This document shows positions 12,590 through 24,183 of a stretch of 64,000 bases of DNA, piece after piece. Below the pieces are notes generated by a model, which was not told where the DNA came from, ran no database searches, and saw only the letters and a list, made by a program, of their open reading frames with translations. The stretch is from Candidatus Steffania adelgidicola (GTDB lineage Bacteria; Pseudomonadota; Gammaproteobacteria; Enterobacterales; Enterobacteriaceae): contig NZ_CP045889.1 of NCBI RefSeq assembly GCF_020541225.1, forward strand, positions 620,001 through 684,000. The letters are read 5' to 3'. The translations under genes and the position numbers were made by a program. Numbering within the stretch: the first letter of the stretch is position 1; each line of letters starts with the position of its first letter.

Positions 12590-13504
12590 TTATTTATCAT
12601 GCTTTTTACACAATGGAAAACCTAGCTTTTTTCGTGAAACGTAGTAGGCTTGCGCTACCCCTTTAGTCAAGGTGCGGATCCTCAAAATATAACGCTGGCG
12701 CTCCGTAACTGAAATAGCTTTTCGGGCGTCTAGTAAATTGAAAGTATGCGCTGCTTTGAGTATGCGCTCATAAGCAGGTAGCGGTAGCGGGTTTTCTAGC
12801 GCTAGTAGGTTTTTAGTTTCGTTTTCATACTGTTCAAAGCAGAAAAATAGAAAATTTACGTCAGCGTGTTTAAAGTTATACATGGATTGCTCGATTTCGT
12901 TTTGATGGAACATATCCCCATAAGTTATCCGACCTAGTAGTCCATCGTTCCATATTAGATCATAGACGCTATCAACACCCTGCTGATACATCGCCAATCG
13001 CTCAAGTCCATAAGTGATTTCTCCCGTGACAGGCCGGCATTCCAGTCCACCTATCTGCTGAAAATACGTGAACTGCGTTACTTCCATGCCATTTAGCCAG
13101 ACTTCCCACCCTAATCCCCAGGCGCCCAATGTTGGGTTTTCCCAATTATCTTCAACGAAGCGAATATCCTGAATTGTAGGATCTAAACCAACTTCTCTAA
13201 GCGAATTGAGATATAACTCCTGAATGTTTTCAGGCGAAGGTTTTATGATTACCTGAAACTGATAATAATGCTGTAATCGATTAGGATTTTCACCGTATCG
13301 ACTATCAGTCGGCCGGCGAGAAGGTTGCACGTAGGCAGCTGCCATGGGCTCTGGACCAAGAGCGCGGAGGCAGGTCATGGGATGTGAAGTTCCAGCGCCA
13401 ACTTCCATATCCAGCGGTTGTATGATGGTACAACCTTGATTTGCCCAATAATTTTGAAGAGTTAGAATTAAGCCCTGAAAGACTTTTGGATTAAACTTTT
13501 GCAT
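12590..13504 (-). CDS. glyQ: glycyl-tRNA synthetase alpha subunit
   Basis: This is the catalytic class II subunit that activates glycine. It is 304 aa (E. coli 303). It carries [40 protein letters not shown] (tRNA/ATP-binding core) and [19 protein letters not shown]. The start [20 protein letters not shown] fits the E. coli N-terminus. It is first in the glyQS operon. Confidence 0.97.
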   Translation of the reverse strand: MQKFNPKVFQGLILTLQNYWANQGCTIIQPLDMEVGAGTSHPMTCLRALGPEPMAAAYVQPSRRPTDSRYGENPNRLQHYYQFQVIIKPSPENIQELYLNSLREVGLDPTIQDIRFVEDNWENPTLGAWGLGWEVWLNGMEVTQFTYFQQIGGLECRPVTGEITYGLERLAMYQQGVDSVYDLIWNDGLLGRITYGDMFHQNEIEQSMYNFKHADVNFLFFCFEQYENETKNLLALENPLPLPAYERILKAAHTFNLLDARKAISVTERQRYILRIRTLTKGVAQAYYVSRKKLGFPLCKKHDK

Positions 13505-13548
13505 ACTGAATCTGCATATAATATAAGTGAATGCAATAAGAAAACGCT

Positions 13549-13554
13549 ATTATA
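13549..13554 (-). promoter_or_regulatory. possible -10 box for glyQS
   Basis: A perfect TATAAT lies about 45 bp upstream of the glyQ ATG on the minus strand. The region 17-18 bp further upstream has only a poor match to TTGACA, so the call rests on the -10 and the position. Confidence 0.35.
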
Positions 13555-14878
13555 GGCGCTGCATATTTGGACATGCAGTCCGAATTATACTAATAACGGT
13601 AAATATGTGATATAGATTTAATCAGAATAGTCATCTGGGTTCTTAAATTCTACATGATAGGGAAATTTATAAAAGTATCAAAATGTTGTAATGATGAGTA
13701 TCATATCTTATATTGGCTTTATGCGCCAGAAAGATTTATGAGTACATTCCTGCTTATGGCTGGATAAAACTGCTTACGAATATTTTTATCATAGTGTACA
13801 TATTGTGCAGAAAATTAACCTTTAAGACTACTGACTTAAAAGTTATAATTATTTTATATGAAGTATATGGTAATAACAATTTATTTTCTATATGTTAGAT
13901 AATAAGTGATATCTATATGGGAACAGTAAGTAGGTATGAGCTTTTTTTAAAAGCTAGTAGTCTAAATAGAGTTAAACTCCTGAGTTTATTATTGAATCTA
14001 TTTTTATTATGCTTTTATTAAGAAAAAATTATCTTTAATGCATTAACTAAATTATCTTTCTTCTCTAAGAAATCAGTTTTATTTCCTGAAATTGATATGA
14101 TGTCTTTAAATAATCTAAGCGTAATCGTCTATTAATCTTTCATAGATAATAATAGTGTTTAATTACTAAATGTTAGGTCTCAGCATATTATTAAGATATG
14201 ATCTATCGATCATGATCACATAGAGTGTGATATCAAATTTCCACATATAAAATTCTATTAATTTATCCCTGTATAATTATTTTTATCTGTACCCGATTAT
14301 TACCTATGAGCGATACTCTAATAAGAGTATAGAAATAGGCTCTTTATTAATCTCAGTTTTTTTGTTTTTTTAAAGAGGAAAACCTACTAGAATTGTTTGA
14401 TTGATTTTTATAAAAAAAGGATGTTATGATATTTAATATTTTCTTTTAAAGAACATATGAGTTCAATACACTCTTAATTTACTGCGAGGATCAATGAATA
14501 CTAGATTCTCTAGATGCGTTGTAATCTTAGTGTGTTCAGCGTGCACTTAAATAGGAATCGACCCCATAATTGAGATATAGAAGATACATAAATAAATATG
14601 CATCAGGTAAAGTGAATATAGCGCTGAGATCTGTAATGTTATTACGTTTTCTCTATTTATAAACGGATTTAGATATGTATGGATACGTATTATCATGGGG
14701 TTTAACCCTCAAGTACATTTTATATTATCTTGATCTCAAAGAAGATAAGATAAATCCGTGAGGATTTTATAATAATGTATAAGGCGTCATAACCTGAATT
14801 CACGTATCCATATTAAACGTCTTGCTTCTATAAAGTATCTATTTTTAAAATTCAGCAACGATATAGAACAAGATCGTT

Positions 14879-14901
14879 AGATGGTATATATCTTACCATC
14901 T
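14879..14901 (-). terminator. hairpin downstream of pyrD
   Basis: An 8-bp perfect stem (AGATGGTA with TACCATCT) and 7-base loop start about 35 bp beyond the pyrD stop. No clear T-run follows on the minus strand, so this may only be a 3'-end stabilising hairpin. Confidence 0.35.
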
Positions 14902-14936
14902 ACTATCATTAAAACATCAGCGATGTTTAAGATCGT

Positions 14937-15947
14937 CTAAATATCACTGAGAATATCCTTTATTAAACGAGGACCGTGAAAAATAAACCCCGAATAGATC
15001 TGAATTAATGAGGCGCCTGCCGCTAGTTTCTCTCTAGCTGAAATGAGCGAATCAATACCACCGACCCCGATAATCGGTAATTTCCCTTGTAACTCTGCGG
15101 ATAATTTTTGGATAATTTCCGTGCTACGTAATTGTAAGGGGCGGCCACTTAAACCGCCGATTTGAGAACTGTGATCCATACCCTGAACTAGCTCACGACC
15201 CGTGGTAGTATTGGTTGCAATGACACCATCGATATTATGCCGTATCAAACTATCGCTAATTTGAATCAATTCTGACTCATTGATGTCTGGAGCTATTTTT
15301 ACCGTTATCGGCACATATTTTTGGTGTTGTGTTTGTAGTTCTGCTTGCTTGTTTTTTATTGATCGCAACAGATCATCTAGCGCATCGCCGAATTGCAGTG
15401 TGCGTAGCTCCGGTGCATTTGGTGATGAAATATTCAGTACGATATAACCAGCGTAAGGATAGACCTTTTCCATACAAATTATATAATCATCTATACTTTG
15501 TTCTATCGGCGTATCTTTATTCTTTCCAATATTAATGCCCAGAATACCACCAAAATGGGATTTCTTAATATTTTCAATAAGGTTATTAACTCCGTTGTTA
15601 TTAAAGCCCATACGATTGATCAGCCCTTCAGCCTTCACCAGACGGAAGAGTCGTGGTTTTTCATTACCTAACTGGGCACGAGGTGTAACCGTACCAACTT
15701 CGATAAACCCAAAACCCATGGATCCAAGTGCATCAATATACTCACCGTTTTTATCCAATCCTGCAGCCAATCCGAGCGGATTTCTAAAGACAAGGCCCAT
15801 GCAAGTAACAGTTTTTGTCGGTACCGATTGTCGGAGTAAGCATTTGAGTGGGCTACTGCTAATACGTTTAATCTGCTGCAAAGTTAATTCATGGGCTCGT
15901 TCCGGGTCGAGCTGAAATAACGCCTGCTTGATAATGGGGTATAACAT
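14937..15947 (-). CDS. pyrD: dihydroorotate dehydrogenase (quinone), class 2
   Basis: PyrD oxidises dihydroorotate to orotate with FMN and passes electrons to quinone at the inner membrane, in UMP synthesis. It is 336 aa, the same as E. coli. It shows [30 protein letters not shown]-like FMN contacts, the active-site serine in [23 protein letters not shown] and the C-terminal [20 protein letters not shown] phosphate-binding region. It is a stand-alone gene between long spacers. Other UMP genes in the window are limited to pyrI. Confidence 0.96.
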   Translation of the reverse strand: MLYPIIKQALFQLDPERAHELTLQQIKRISSSPLKCLLRQSVPTKTVTCMGLVFRNPLGLAAGLDKNGEYIDALGSMGFGFIEVGTVTPRAQLGNEKPRLFRLVKAEGLINRMGFNNNGVNNLIENIKKSHFGGILGINIGKNKDTPIEQSIDDYIICMEKVYPYAGYIVLNISSPNAPELRTLQFGDALDDLLRSIKNKQAELQTQHQKYVPITVKIAPDINESELIQISDSLIRHNIDGVIATNTTTGRELVQGMDHSSQIGGLSGRPLQLRSTEIIQKLSAELQGKLPIIGVGGIDSLISAREKLAAGASLIQIYSGFIFHGPRLIKDILSDI

Positions 15948-16772
15948 GTGGTCTCCTAATTCCCAGTTTAAATTAAGACAGTATTATCAATCATTGATGC
16001 GGGAAAGGGAATCCATGATAGTGATTCGATATGTGGTATTTTACCTTAACTGAGGTTTTTTTTAAAAATTTTCAGTTGCAGACAAGCATAGTAATTCAGA
16101 TTGATCAGTTTGCTTTCTTTTAAGATGTCTATGAATGGATCTCGTTGAGAGTAAAATATTATGATGAGTAAGAACTCGTTCCTGATTGAAGTAGACTGTT
16201 CAGTCTTTTTGTAGAATGCCGAAAGTAGGTTTATAGGATAACTTCTATACGCTGTTTTGACAATTCGACTATACTCTTTGTATATGGATTTAGCGGTAAA
16301 TTAAAAGCGTGATCCATATCGAATTTCTCACATTGGCTGTGCCATTCATATTTTTCTAAATAATCTCATGTCTCAGTCGTTACATGACTGTCGATTCATT
16401 TCTTCCTATGCATCTACGTATCTTCGATAAAGATGCATGGAAGATTCTGATTGCAGATCTAGCAAGATGCATTGTGCATGGTTTCTCCGCGTAATCGTGT
16501 TTATTTAAAAAAATGGATAGAATCTCTTGATCTCTAACGATGACTAGATGGTTGTGTGAGGTTTGATCAAGTCTCTTTCAGAATGTATTAACGTTTATAT
16601 ACCTAGTAATTAGACTACTTGTTTTAAAATTTTTTATACTATAATTTTAGTTCTTTATATTTTCTTTCATAGGAATATTTACTACTCATGTATATGCATG
16701 AAAAATGATCTACGCCTGATTAAACTTTATTAGATTGTTAGAAGTAAATAACGTAGCACCCGAAATTATTAT
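15948..16772. other. non-coding spacer pyrD-polA
   Basis: No coding sequence. In E. coli, Spot 42 RNA and engB lie beyond polA; I see neither here. An imperfect 14-bp inverted repeat (16401-16415 with 16431-16444, one bulged base) is present, and polA terminator-like hairpins lie at the polA end. Confidence 0.5.
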
Positions 16773-16796
16773 AAAAAGCATTGTCATAAGACAATG
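16773..16796 (-). terminator. intrinsic terminator of polA
   Basis: On the minus strand, CATTGTC, loop TTAT, GACAATG and then CTTTTTAT form a 7-bp hairpin with a T-run about 90 bp after the polA stop. A second hairpin with an 8-bp stem (16803-16823) lies just before it. Confidence 0.6.
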
Positions 16797-16886
16797 TGCT
16801 ACATCTTTCTGGGTAAGAAAGATTCCTCTCTATTAATGATGCATGATTTAGAGTTTTTTCATGTTATCTGGAGTTGAACTCCATAC

Positions 16887-19676
16887 TTAATGCGCTTGGT
16901 CCCAATTGTTACCAACACCTACCGTTACCTGTAAAGGTACGTCAAGAGTGAAGCATCCCTCCATTAGAGCTTTAATACGGATGATTGCATTTTCAAGCGC
17001 GGTATGATGAACTTCAAATATCAGTTCATCATGTACTTGCATAATTATACGAATCGGTAACGATTCCTCTTGTATCCAGGTATCAAGGGCAATCATTGCT
17101 CGTTTAATTATGTCGGCAGCTGTACCTTGCATAGGGGCATTAATAGCAGCACGCTCCGCCACTTTTTTTTTCCTGCTATTTCCCGAGTGATGGATGTCTG
17201 GCAAGTATAAACGTCGTCCGTCTAGGGTCGTTACATAACCTTGAATACTAGCCTGCTTACGCGTGCGTTCCATATAGTTTAAAACTTCAGGATATCGTTC
17301 AAAATAGAGGTTTATATATTTCTGTGCCTCTGATCTTGAGACCGATAATTGACGAGCTAGCCCAAAGGCAGTCATACCGTAAATCAAGCCAAAGTTAATA
17401 GTCTTTGCACTGCGTCTTTGATCGTAATTCACCTTCTTCAGTGGCACCCTGAAGACTTCAGCAGCGGTGGTGCGATGAATATCTTGACCGTCGATGAAGG
17501 CATGTAGCAACCCAGGATCTTGTGAGAGATGCGCCATAATACGTAGTTCAATCTGTGAATAATCCGCCGCTACAATAAGCGCGCCAGGCGGCGCAATAAA
17601 GGCTTTCCGAATACGCCGCCCTTCATTATTCCGAACCGGGATATTCTGTAGGTTTGGATCGCTTGATGACAGACGCCCAGTGGCAGTGACAGACTGATGA
17701 TAAGAAGTATGCACCCTTTTTGACAATGGGTTGATCATTTTGGGGAGTTTATCAATATAGGTGGATTTAAGCTTAGCCAGACTGCGATATTCTAAAATTA
17801 ACTTTGGTAACGGATAGTTTACTGCAAGTGCGGTTAGTACCTCTTCATTAGTCGAAGGGGCTCCACCTGGAGTTTTTTTTAGTACTGATATTTGTTGCTT
17901 ATCGTACAAGATTATCTGAATCTGTTTTGTCGAGGACAGATTAAACGGTTCTTGCGCTAGCTGATGCGCTTCCTCTTCTAGCTTTTTTAGACGCTGAACT
18001 AGCTCTAAGGAATGCGAGACAAGCATGCTTTCATCGATTAGCACCCCAGAACGCTCGATGCGCGACAGAACTGGTACCAATGGTATTTCGACTTCTTCAA
18101 AGATCTTTTTTAGCTCTGGTGATTCCTTAATGCGCGGCCATAACTGTTGATGCAAACGTAATGTCACATTAGTCTCTTCGGCAGCATAAAGAGCTACCTG
18201 TTCCATGGTCATCTGATCAAATGGCATTTGATGGTAACCTTTACTATCTATCTTCTCAAAATCAATACCGCTGTGCGCTAAAAAACGATGAGCTAGACTG
18301 GTTTTATCGTGGTGGCCAGCAACGCTATTCAAGACGTAGGATTCCAGCATAATATCAAAAGTGATCCCTGTTATCTCGATACCGTGCCGTTTTAAAATTC
18401 CGCATTCGAATTTTAGATTTTGACTAATTTTGGCAATGCCAGAGTCTTGAAAGACCGGTTTAAGTAAAGCTAATACTGCGTTCCAGTTGAGCTGATTCGG
18501 CGTATTGAGATAGTTATGCCCCACTGGCAAATAAGCAGCTTTACCCGGTTTCACGGAAAAGCATAATCCTAATAGATTAGCAGTAAGCGTATCTAGCCCA
18601 TCAGTTTTTGTATTGAAGGCGAATGCTCCGGCGTTACGAATAGTTGTGATCCACTTATTCAGCATAATCATGTTGTCAATAATTTGATAGTCGTCTTTTA
18701 AGAAAACCTGCATAGTTCCCTCAACAGCTATCGGGCGATGTCTGATAAAAAGTCCCGGTGAGACGCCACTGATTTTTCCTTTCTCTAGCCATTTTCCAAT
18801 TTTAAGATCGTTTAGCCAGCGTTGAAATTCATAGCGCTGAAATGATAGTGTTAACGTTTGCACCATGGGTGCTTTTACTATCAAATGATCATAAGATACA
18901 TCTAAGGGGACATCAGTTTTAATCGTCGCTAGTTGGTAAGAGAGAAAAGCTACCTCTCGATGCTTCTCAAGCTTAGCGGCTATTGTTTTGGCTCCCCGTA
19001 AGTTCAGGGTGCTAACTTTATCGAGTTGTTGATATAGAGCGGCCACCCCTCCTATTTCCCGTAATAGCACCTTCGCACTTTTCTCTCCTATTCCGATCAC
19101 GCCAGGAATATTATCAGCGTTGTCACCTATCAACGCTAAATAATCAATGATCAGTGCCGGAGGCACGCCGAACTTCAGTTTTACCTCTTCTGGACCGAGA
19201 ATAGTATTCGACATAGTATTAATTATGGTGATTTTAGACGACACGAGCTGTGCCATATCTTTATCGCTGCTGCTAATTAGCACATTACGACCATTGCGTG
19301 CTGCTTCCAGCGCTAGCGTTCCGATAACATCGTCCGCCTCGACACCGTTGATGGATAACTGTGTTAGCCCCATTGCTTTAACCATATGATATATAGGTAT
19401 TATTTGGTCACTTAAATCCTTTGGCATGCTAGGTCTGTGGGATTTGTATTTTTTGAATAACTGATCGCGAAAGGTCTTACCCTTTGCGTCAAAGACCACC
19501 GCTACATGGCTTGGTTTATATTGTTTTAGTATGCTTTTTAGCATATTCAATACGCCATAGATCGCTCCAGTAGGTTCTCCAATACTATTTTTTAATAGTG
19601 GGTAGGCATAATAAGCACGATAAAGATAAGAAGAACCATCTACTAATATTAATGGATTGTTTGTGATTTTGACCAT
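16887..19676 (-). CDS. polA: DNA polymerase I, predicted to lack proofreading
   Basis: Full-length PolA, 929 aa (E. coli 928), for Okazaki-fragment maturation and repair synthesis. The 5'-nuclease domain (1-320) keeps LVDGSSYLYRA, VVFDAKGKTFR, GVEADDVIGT, SSDKDMAQL and GDNADNIPG. The polymerase domain keeps motif A ADYSQIELR, motif B RRSAKTINFGLIYG and motif C QVHDELIFEV. The 3'-5' exonuclease domain is present but its metal-binding carboxylates are changed: D355N and E357K (AFAFNTKTD instead of AFDTETD-type), D424E and D501E, in unshifted E. coli numbering; Tyr497 remains. The metal-A site should be lost, so proofreading is probably inactive. The start matches MVQIPQNPLILVDGSS and is preceded by AAGGA. 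Confidence 0.97.
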   Translation of the reverse strand: MVKITNNPLILVDGSSYLYRAYYAYPLLKNSIGEPTGAIYGVLNMLKSILKQYKPSHVAVVFDAKGKTFRDQLFKKYKSHRPSMPKDLSDQIIPIYHMVKAMGLTQLSINGVEADDVIGTLALEAARNGRNVLISSSDKDMAQLVSSKITIINTMSNTILGPEEVKLKFGVPPALIIDYLALIGDNADNIPGVIGIGEKSAKVLLREIGGVAALYQQLDKVSTLNLRGAKTIAAKLEKHREVAFLSYQLATIKTDVPLDVSYDHLIVKAPMVQTLTLSFQRYEFQRWLNDLKIGKWLEKGKISGVSPGLFIRHRPIAVEGTMQVFLKDDYQIIDNMIMLNKWITTIRNAGAFAFNTKTDGLDTLTANLLGLCFSVKPGKAAYLPVGHNYLNTPNQLNWNAVLALLKPVFQDSGIAKISQNLKFECGILKRHGIEITGITFDIMLESYVLNSVAGHHDKTSLAHRFLAHSGIDFEKIDSKGYHQMPFDQMTMEQVALYAAEETNVTLRLHQQLWPRIKESPELKKIFEEVEIPLVPVLSRIERSGVLIDESMLVSHSLELVQRLKKLEEEAHQLAQEPFNLSSTKQIQIILYDKQQISVLKKTPGGAPSTNEEVLTALAVNYPLPKLILEYRSLAKLKSTYIDKLPKMINPLSKRVHTSYHQSVTATGRLSSSDPNLQNIPVRNNEGRRIRKAFIAPPGALIVAADYSQIELRIMAHLSQDPGLLHAFIDGQDIHRTTAAEVFRVPLKKVNYDQRRSAKTINFGLIYGMTAFGLARQLSVSRSEAQKYINLYFERYPEVLNYMERTRKQASIQGYVTTLDGRRLYLPDIHHSGNSRKKKVAERAAINAPMQGTAADIIKRAMIALDTWIQEESLPIRIIMQVHDELIFEVHHTALENAIIRIKALMEGCFTLDVPLQVTVGVGNNWDQAH

Positions 19677-21105
19677 AGTGTATTTCCTTTTTTAGTTAGC
19701 AAAAATAGGGCGTGACATGTTATAACTGCTACACGGAAATTATATGGATGGCTAGGTCACTTTATTGTATAGGGCAGATTTAAGAACAGAGTTGCTGTAT
19801 TATAACGAATGTTTTTTTTTACTTTGGCAAGCGTGCTTAATGTATTTTACAGCTAGAGAATGTATCTGGAAGCATTCCAGTTCATATTTGATGTACTAAT
19901 ATTAGTAAAGAAGTTTATTGACTTCCCCCCTATGGATGCGTACTGTTTTGATGAGGTTATACAACAGCGTACTCTAATATGTCGGTGTTTCTATAGTTCC
20001 CAATCAGTCACTATAATGTTCATGAGTTCAAGATGTTGTTTACCAAAGATAAGGTGATTGTGAATAGTAAGTTGGCTCTCCTTTAACTTTTATATTGGTG
20101 CAGGGATTACTGTTCTCGTGAACTTAATACTGTCTAGTCATGAGAGTTAATGTCGGAGTTGCATGCCAGAAGCAATCTTGTGGATAATTAAAGTGGCGGT
20201 TTACTCCTTAAGGCCATACCTTGTTATGGTTATGTATAGTTATAGCGCTAAATTTATCGCTACAACGATAGACTGCTTATGTAGTACCGGGATTTGCTAA
20301 TATTTTTCATATCATGATGTATCACACAACAGGGGTAACCAATGTACGTGCCTTGGTGTATTATTTTTCTTTAGATTAAACACAGTTGGTTGATTCCTTG
20401 TTGCTTTTTTGTTGTATTACATACAGGAGTATATCCATGACGGGTTACACTATACCGATATGTTTAGGAATTAAACTATAATACTTGCCTTGCTTAATTA
20501 GTATAGATAGTCAATCACCATCAGAGTAAGGTTGAAATTTATAAATCTTTCAATCAATGTTATTGAAAATAATGTTATTATCCTAGATTTAATGTTTAAC
20601 TAAAATACCCGGAACCTCACGACTTACTTTTTAGTGAGTAGTTTTATCTATGGTTTTTATCTTGTAACGGGTCGTTCCCTAACCATAGAAACGAATTATC
20701 ATGATATTATTCCTTTAATATACACTGTAAAAGGTGACCTCGCTATTTTTAGAGTAAATGCAGAGGGTTCATAGAACAATTCTAGAACGTACGTCCATAT
20801 ATTCACCAGATCTTCATCTGATATAAAGATAAATGAATACAAGTAAAAATGAAACATGTTATCTACATGCGATCTGGATATAACGAAAGCAAACATTGTT
20901 TATCATTATGAGAAACTCAATTTATTCTTACTTTAAATAACCAACTTAAAATTTAGTCGATGAGTTCTATCGAACGCCTGATTGAAAAGTTCTAAAAAGA
21001 TATCTTTGCGGATAGTGTAAGTAATGTACTACGAAAATTCATGATATCATTATAATATCTCACTGCCATGGAAAATCATCAGTATTAAAGGGGGAACGTC
21101 TTATC
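19677..21105. other. 1.4 kb non-coding spacer polA-aroQ
   Basis: Divergent genes flank this AT-rich stretch. Short frames near 19860-20057 and 20699-20896 show no similarity that I recognise and no ribosome-binding sites, so I treat them as chance. A TATAAT at 21051-21056, about 50 bp before aroQ, may be the -10 of the aroQ-accBC operon, but its -35 is poor. Confidence 0.5.
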
Positions 21106-21558
21106 ATGGTCGATAAGTCCCATATTTTGCTTCTCAATGGACCTAACCTAAATTTATTAGGTACCCGCGAGCCTGATAAGTACGGTAAGACTACTCTTAG
21201 CGACATTATTGCAAACCTCAGCACGTTATCGAGTATCTTGGGGGTAAAATTTAGTCATTTTCAGTCAAATGGAGAACATGCCCTAATCGACCGTATCCAG
21301 CAGGCTCAGGGTAACACTGATTTTATTATTATCAACCCTGCTGCTTTTACTCATACCAGTGTTGCGTTACGTGATGCCTTCTTAGCGGTAAATATCCCGT
21401 TCATTGAAATTCATCTCTCCAACGTTCATGCGCGGGAGCCTTTCCGCCATCACTCTTATCTCTCTGATATTGCAGTTGGGGTGATATGTGGTCTTGGTAT
21501 TGATGGGTATCATTTTGCTTTAAAGATGGCGATCAAACGCCTCCCAAAATCCAATTGA
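21106..21558 (+). CDS. aroQ: type II 3-dehydroquinate dehydratase
   Basis: AroQ converts 3-dehydroquinate to 3-dehydroshikimate in the shikimate pathway. It is 150 aa, the size of the type II dodecameric enzyme, which E. coli lacks but Yersinia and Sodalis relatives have. Signatures are [21 protein letters not shown] with the catalytic Tyr, [16 protein letters not shown], and [20 protein letters not shown] with the catalytic His and lid residues. It stands 21 bp upstream of accB, an order typical of those genera and a useful taxonomic clue. Confidence 0.96.
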   Translation: MVDKSHILLLNGPNLNLLGTREPDKYGKTTLSDIIANLSTLSSILGVKFSHFQSNGEHALIDRIQQAQGNTDFIIINPAAFTHTSVALRDAFLAVNIPFIEIHLSNVHAREPFRHHSYLSDIAVGVICGLGIDGYHFALKMAIKRLPKSN

Positions 21559-21579
21559 TTTGAGTATGGAACCAGACTC

Positions 21580-22011
21580 ATGGATATTCGCAAGATTAAA
21601 AAACTAATTAAACTAGTTGAGGCATCCGGCATTTCCGAGCTAGAGATCTCTAAAGGTGAAGAATCAGTTCGTATTAATCGTGCCATAGCAAACACAACCT
21701 ACCCAACTTTACAAGAAACTTATACCCCTGCGTTACCCCAGCAGTCTGTAACCTCAGGTGTACCTGCTACTATAAGCGCACATCTTGTGCGTTCACCTAT
21801 AGTGGGGACCTTCTATCGTACTCCCAGCCCAGATGCAAAACCTTTTGTCGAAATCGATCAGAAAGTTAATGTAGGCGATACCTTATGTATCGTTGAAGCG
21901 ATGAAGATGATGAATAAAATTGAGTCGGACAAAGCCGGTGTGGTAAAGGCTATCCTTTTGGATAATGGTCAACCGGTCGAATTCGATGAGCCGGTCGTTG
22001 TCATCGAATAA
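21580..22011 (+). CDS. accB: biotin carboxyl carrier protein of acetyl-CoA carboxylase
   Basis: BCCP carries biotin between AccC and the AccAD carboxyltransferase in the first step of fatty-acid synthesis. It is 143 aa against 156 in E. coli; the shortening falls in the Ala/Pro-rich linker (about residues 45-65). The N-terminal [20 protein letters not shown] and the C-terminal biotinyl domain are conserved, with the biotin lysine in EAMKMMN at residue 109 and the thumb-bearing [16 protein letters not shown]. It is 11 bp before accC. Confidence 0.97.
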   Translation: MDIRKIKKLIKLVEASGISELEISKGEESVRINRAIANTTYPTLQETYTPALPQQSVTSGVPATISAHLVRSPIVGTFYRTPSPDAKPFVEIDQKVNVGDTLCIVEAMKMMNKIESDKAGVVKAILLDNGQPVEFDEPVVVIE

Positions 22012-22022
22012 CGAGGCACCAA

Positions 22023-23408
22023 ATGCTAGATAAAATCGTTATTGCAAACCGTGGTGAAATTGCATTGCGTATTTTGCGTGCATGCAAGGAGCTGGGTATT
22101 AAAACCGTAGCTGTACATTCCACCGCTGATCGCGATTTAAAACATGTACTCTTAGCTGATGAAACTGTCTGTATCGGCCCAGCGCCTTCGATAAAAAGTT
22201 ATCTTAATATCCCGGCTATTATCTCCGCGGCAGAAATTACTGGCTCGGCGGCTATTCACCCTGGCTATGGTTTTCTGTCTGAAAACGCTGACTTTGCAGA
22301 GCAGGTTGAGCGTTCAGGATTTATCTTTATTGGCCCCCGGGCGGAAACTATTCGACTAATGGGGGATAAAGTTTCCGCTATTAACGCCATGAAGAAAGCT
22401 GGTATCCCATGCATTCCTGGTTCTGATGCCCTAACAGGGGAGGATATGGATAAAAACTTTGTTATTGCCAATTGTATCGGTTATCCCATGATCATAAAGG
22501 CTTCTGGTGGCGGAGGCGGTCGGGGAATGCGCGTAGTCTACGCTAAGGAAGATCTAGAAGCCTCTATCGGTATGACTAGAGTAGAAGCGAAAGCTGCGTT
22601 TAATAACGATATTGTTTATATGGAGAAGTATTTGAAGAATCCGCGGCATATCGAGGTGCAGGTGATAGCAGACGGTCAGGGTAATGCTCTTTATCTAGCT
22701 GAAAGAGATTGTTCCATGCAGCGACGTCATCAGAAGGTAGTAGAGGAAGCACCTGCTCCAGGAAGTACCGAAGAATTACGACGTTTGATTGGCGAGCGCT
22801 GCGTTAAAGCGTGCCTGGAAATTGGCTATCGTAGCGCGGGTACCTTTGAATTCTTATACGAGAATGATGAATTCTTTTTTATTGAGATGAATACTAGAAT
22901 CCAAGTAGAGCATCCAGTCACTGAGATGATCACTGGTGTGGATTTAATCAAAGAGCAGCTGCGTATTGCTGCTGGATATCCATTATCTTTAAAGCAGAAT
23001 GATGTAAAGATATTTGGCCATGCAGTGGAATGCCGTATTAATGCTGAAGATCCTATAAACTTCCTCCCAAGCTCAGGAAAAATTACCCGCTTCCATGCTC
23101 CTGGGGGGTTAGGTGTTCGCTGGGAATCACATATTTATGCTGGTTACTCGGTACCGCCGTTCTATGATTCTATGATAGGTAAGCTTATCTGTTTTGGTGA
23201 AACAAGATCAGTAGCTATCGCCCGTATGAAGAATGCTCTAGCAGAGCTAATTATAGACGGTATTAAAACTAATATTGATTTGCAATTGCAGATTATGAAT
23301 GATCAACATTTCCAGCAGGGAGGTGCTGATATTCACTATCTGGAGAAAAAACTTGGTTTTCAGGAAAATAAAGTACTACGCGAAAGGTTTTTAGTTAAGG
23401 AATCATAA
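22023..23408 (+). CDS. accC: biotin carboxylase subunit of acetyl-CoA carboxylase
   Basis: AccC carboxylates BCCP-bound biotin using ATP and bicarbonate. It is 461 aa (E. coli 449), with a slightly longer C-terminal tail. The ATP-grasp features are intact: [15 protein letters not shown] glycine loop, [13 protein letters not shown]-like lid region, [19 protein letters not shown] catalytic strand. The N-terminal [20 protein letters not shown] is canonical. It ends the aroQ-accB-accC cluster. accA and accD are outside the window. Confidence 0.97.
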   Translation: MLDKIVIANRGEIALRILRACKELGIKTVAVHSTADRDLKHVLLADETVCIGPAPSIKSYLNIPAIISAAEITGSAAIHPGYGFLSENADFAEQVERSGFIFIGPRAETIRLMGDKVSAINAMKKAGIPCIPGSDALTGEDMDKNFVIANCIGYPMIIKASGGGGGRGMRVVYAKEDLEASIGMTRVEAKAAFNNDIVYMEKYLKNPRHIEVQVIADGQGNALYLAERDCSMQRRHQKVVEEAPAPGSTEELRRLIGERCVKACLEIGYRSAGTFEFLYENDEFFFIEMNTRIQVEHPVTEMITGVDLIKEQLRIAAGYPLSLKQNDVKIFGHAVECRINAEDPINFLPSSGKITRFHAPGGLGVRWESHIYAGYSVPPFYDSMIGKLICFGETRSVAIARMKNALAELIIDGIKTNIDLQLQIMNDQHFQQGGADIHYLEKKLGFQENKVLRERFLVKES

Positions 23409-24183
23409 ATAATAGCCTATTAAATATAATTAAAATTAAAATGGCGATGAATGTCAGGAAAAGTGTTGATATATAAAAAATCGTCACTTCCTATTTTTCT
23501 TTGCTCCTCAGTTCCATATTGTTATATAAATCCTCGATTGTGATCTTTTATAGGGCAAGAATACTAGTGAAGGGTGTGGTCGAGGTTAAAGTAACATGAG
23601 GTTTTTCCTCTCGAATTTGTTAACAACCACTCTGAATATCCCTGCTTGATTTGAGACTACTTATCAGCCTCCCCCCTCCATGCTATTGAAATGTGATCAG
23701 GATTCATGGAAGACATACATACTAATCTCTCTGCGAGAGAGTAGCACCATAAAGACAATGAAGTTGATCGTTTGTTTACATGATTTAACGTATAATACCT
23801 TGTATTAGATCATATCTACAGACTGTAGATAACAGTCATGTTTAATCAATTCAAGAGTGGTGTCATAGACGGATTGGTTATCAAATCATCCTTACCTTCT
23901 AATGAAGGGTAAGGGAGTAGAGTGCATGGCTATGTTTGCCTATTAAAGTTCAATATCATCTTAATTCGTATTAAATCGTACTAGTTAGTGTGTCTAACTA
24001 GAAAGTCCATTAAAAAACCCACCCGTATTTTTTTTAAAAAAATCCTATTACCTTTCGGTATGTAACACAGAGTCTTACAATTTATAAGAATTATAGGTAA
24101 TATCGTGACGACCGTAGGTTTTATAAACCTCTGTTACCCCGCGCTGTTTCAATTTTTTAACATCTTATTATTGGACAATATCC
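23409..24183. other. 775-bp non-coding spacer accC-suhB
   Basis: No gene or remnant recognised. An imperfect 10-bp hairpin (CCTTACCTTC, TAAT, GAAGGGTAAGG with one bulge, 23890-23914) lies about 480 bp after accC. A consensus suhB promoter was not evident. Confidence 0.5.

Larger units (their letters stand above)
13505..14936. other. 1.4 kb non-coding spacer glyQ-pyrD
   Basis: AT-rich sequence with many stops in all frames. I found no gene remnant or tRNA. It holds a possible glyQS -10 box, a nested hairpin near 14308-14343 (inner ATACTCT/AGAGTAT pair) and a hairpin just after pyrD at 14879-14901. Confidence 0.55.

Noticed and set aside
13713-13898. 61-codon frame between glyQ and pyrD
   Set aside because: Chance frame in AT-rich spacer; no start signals.
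20699-20896. 65-codon minus-strand frame before aroQ
   Set aside because: No similarity or ribosome-binding site.
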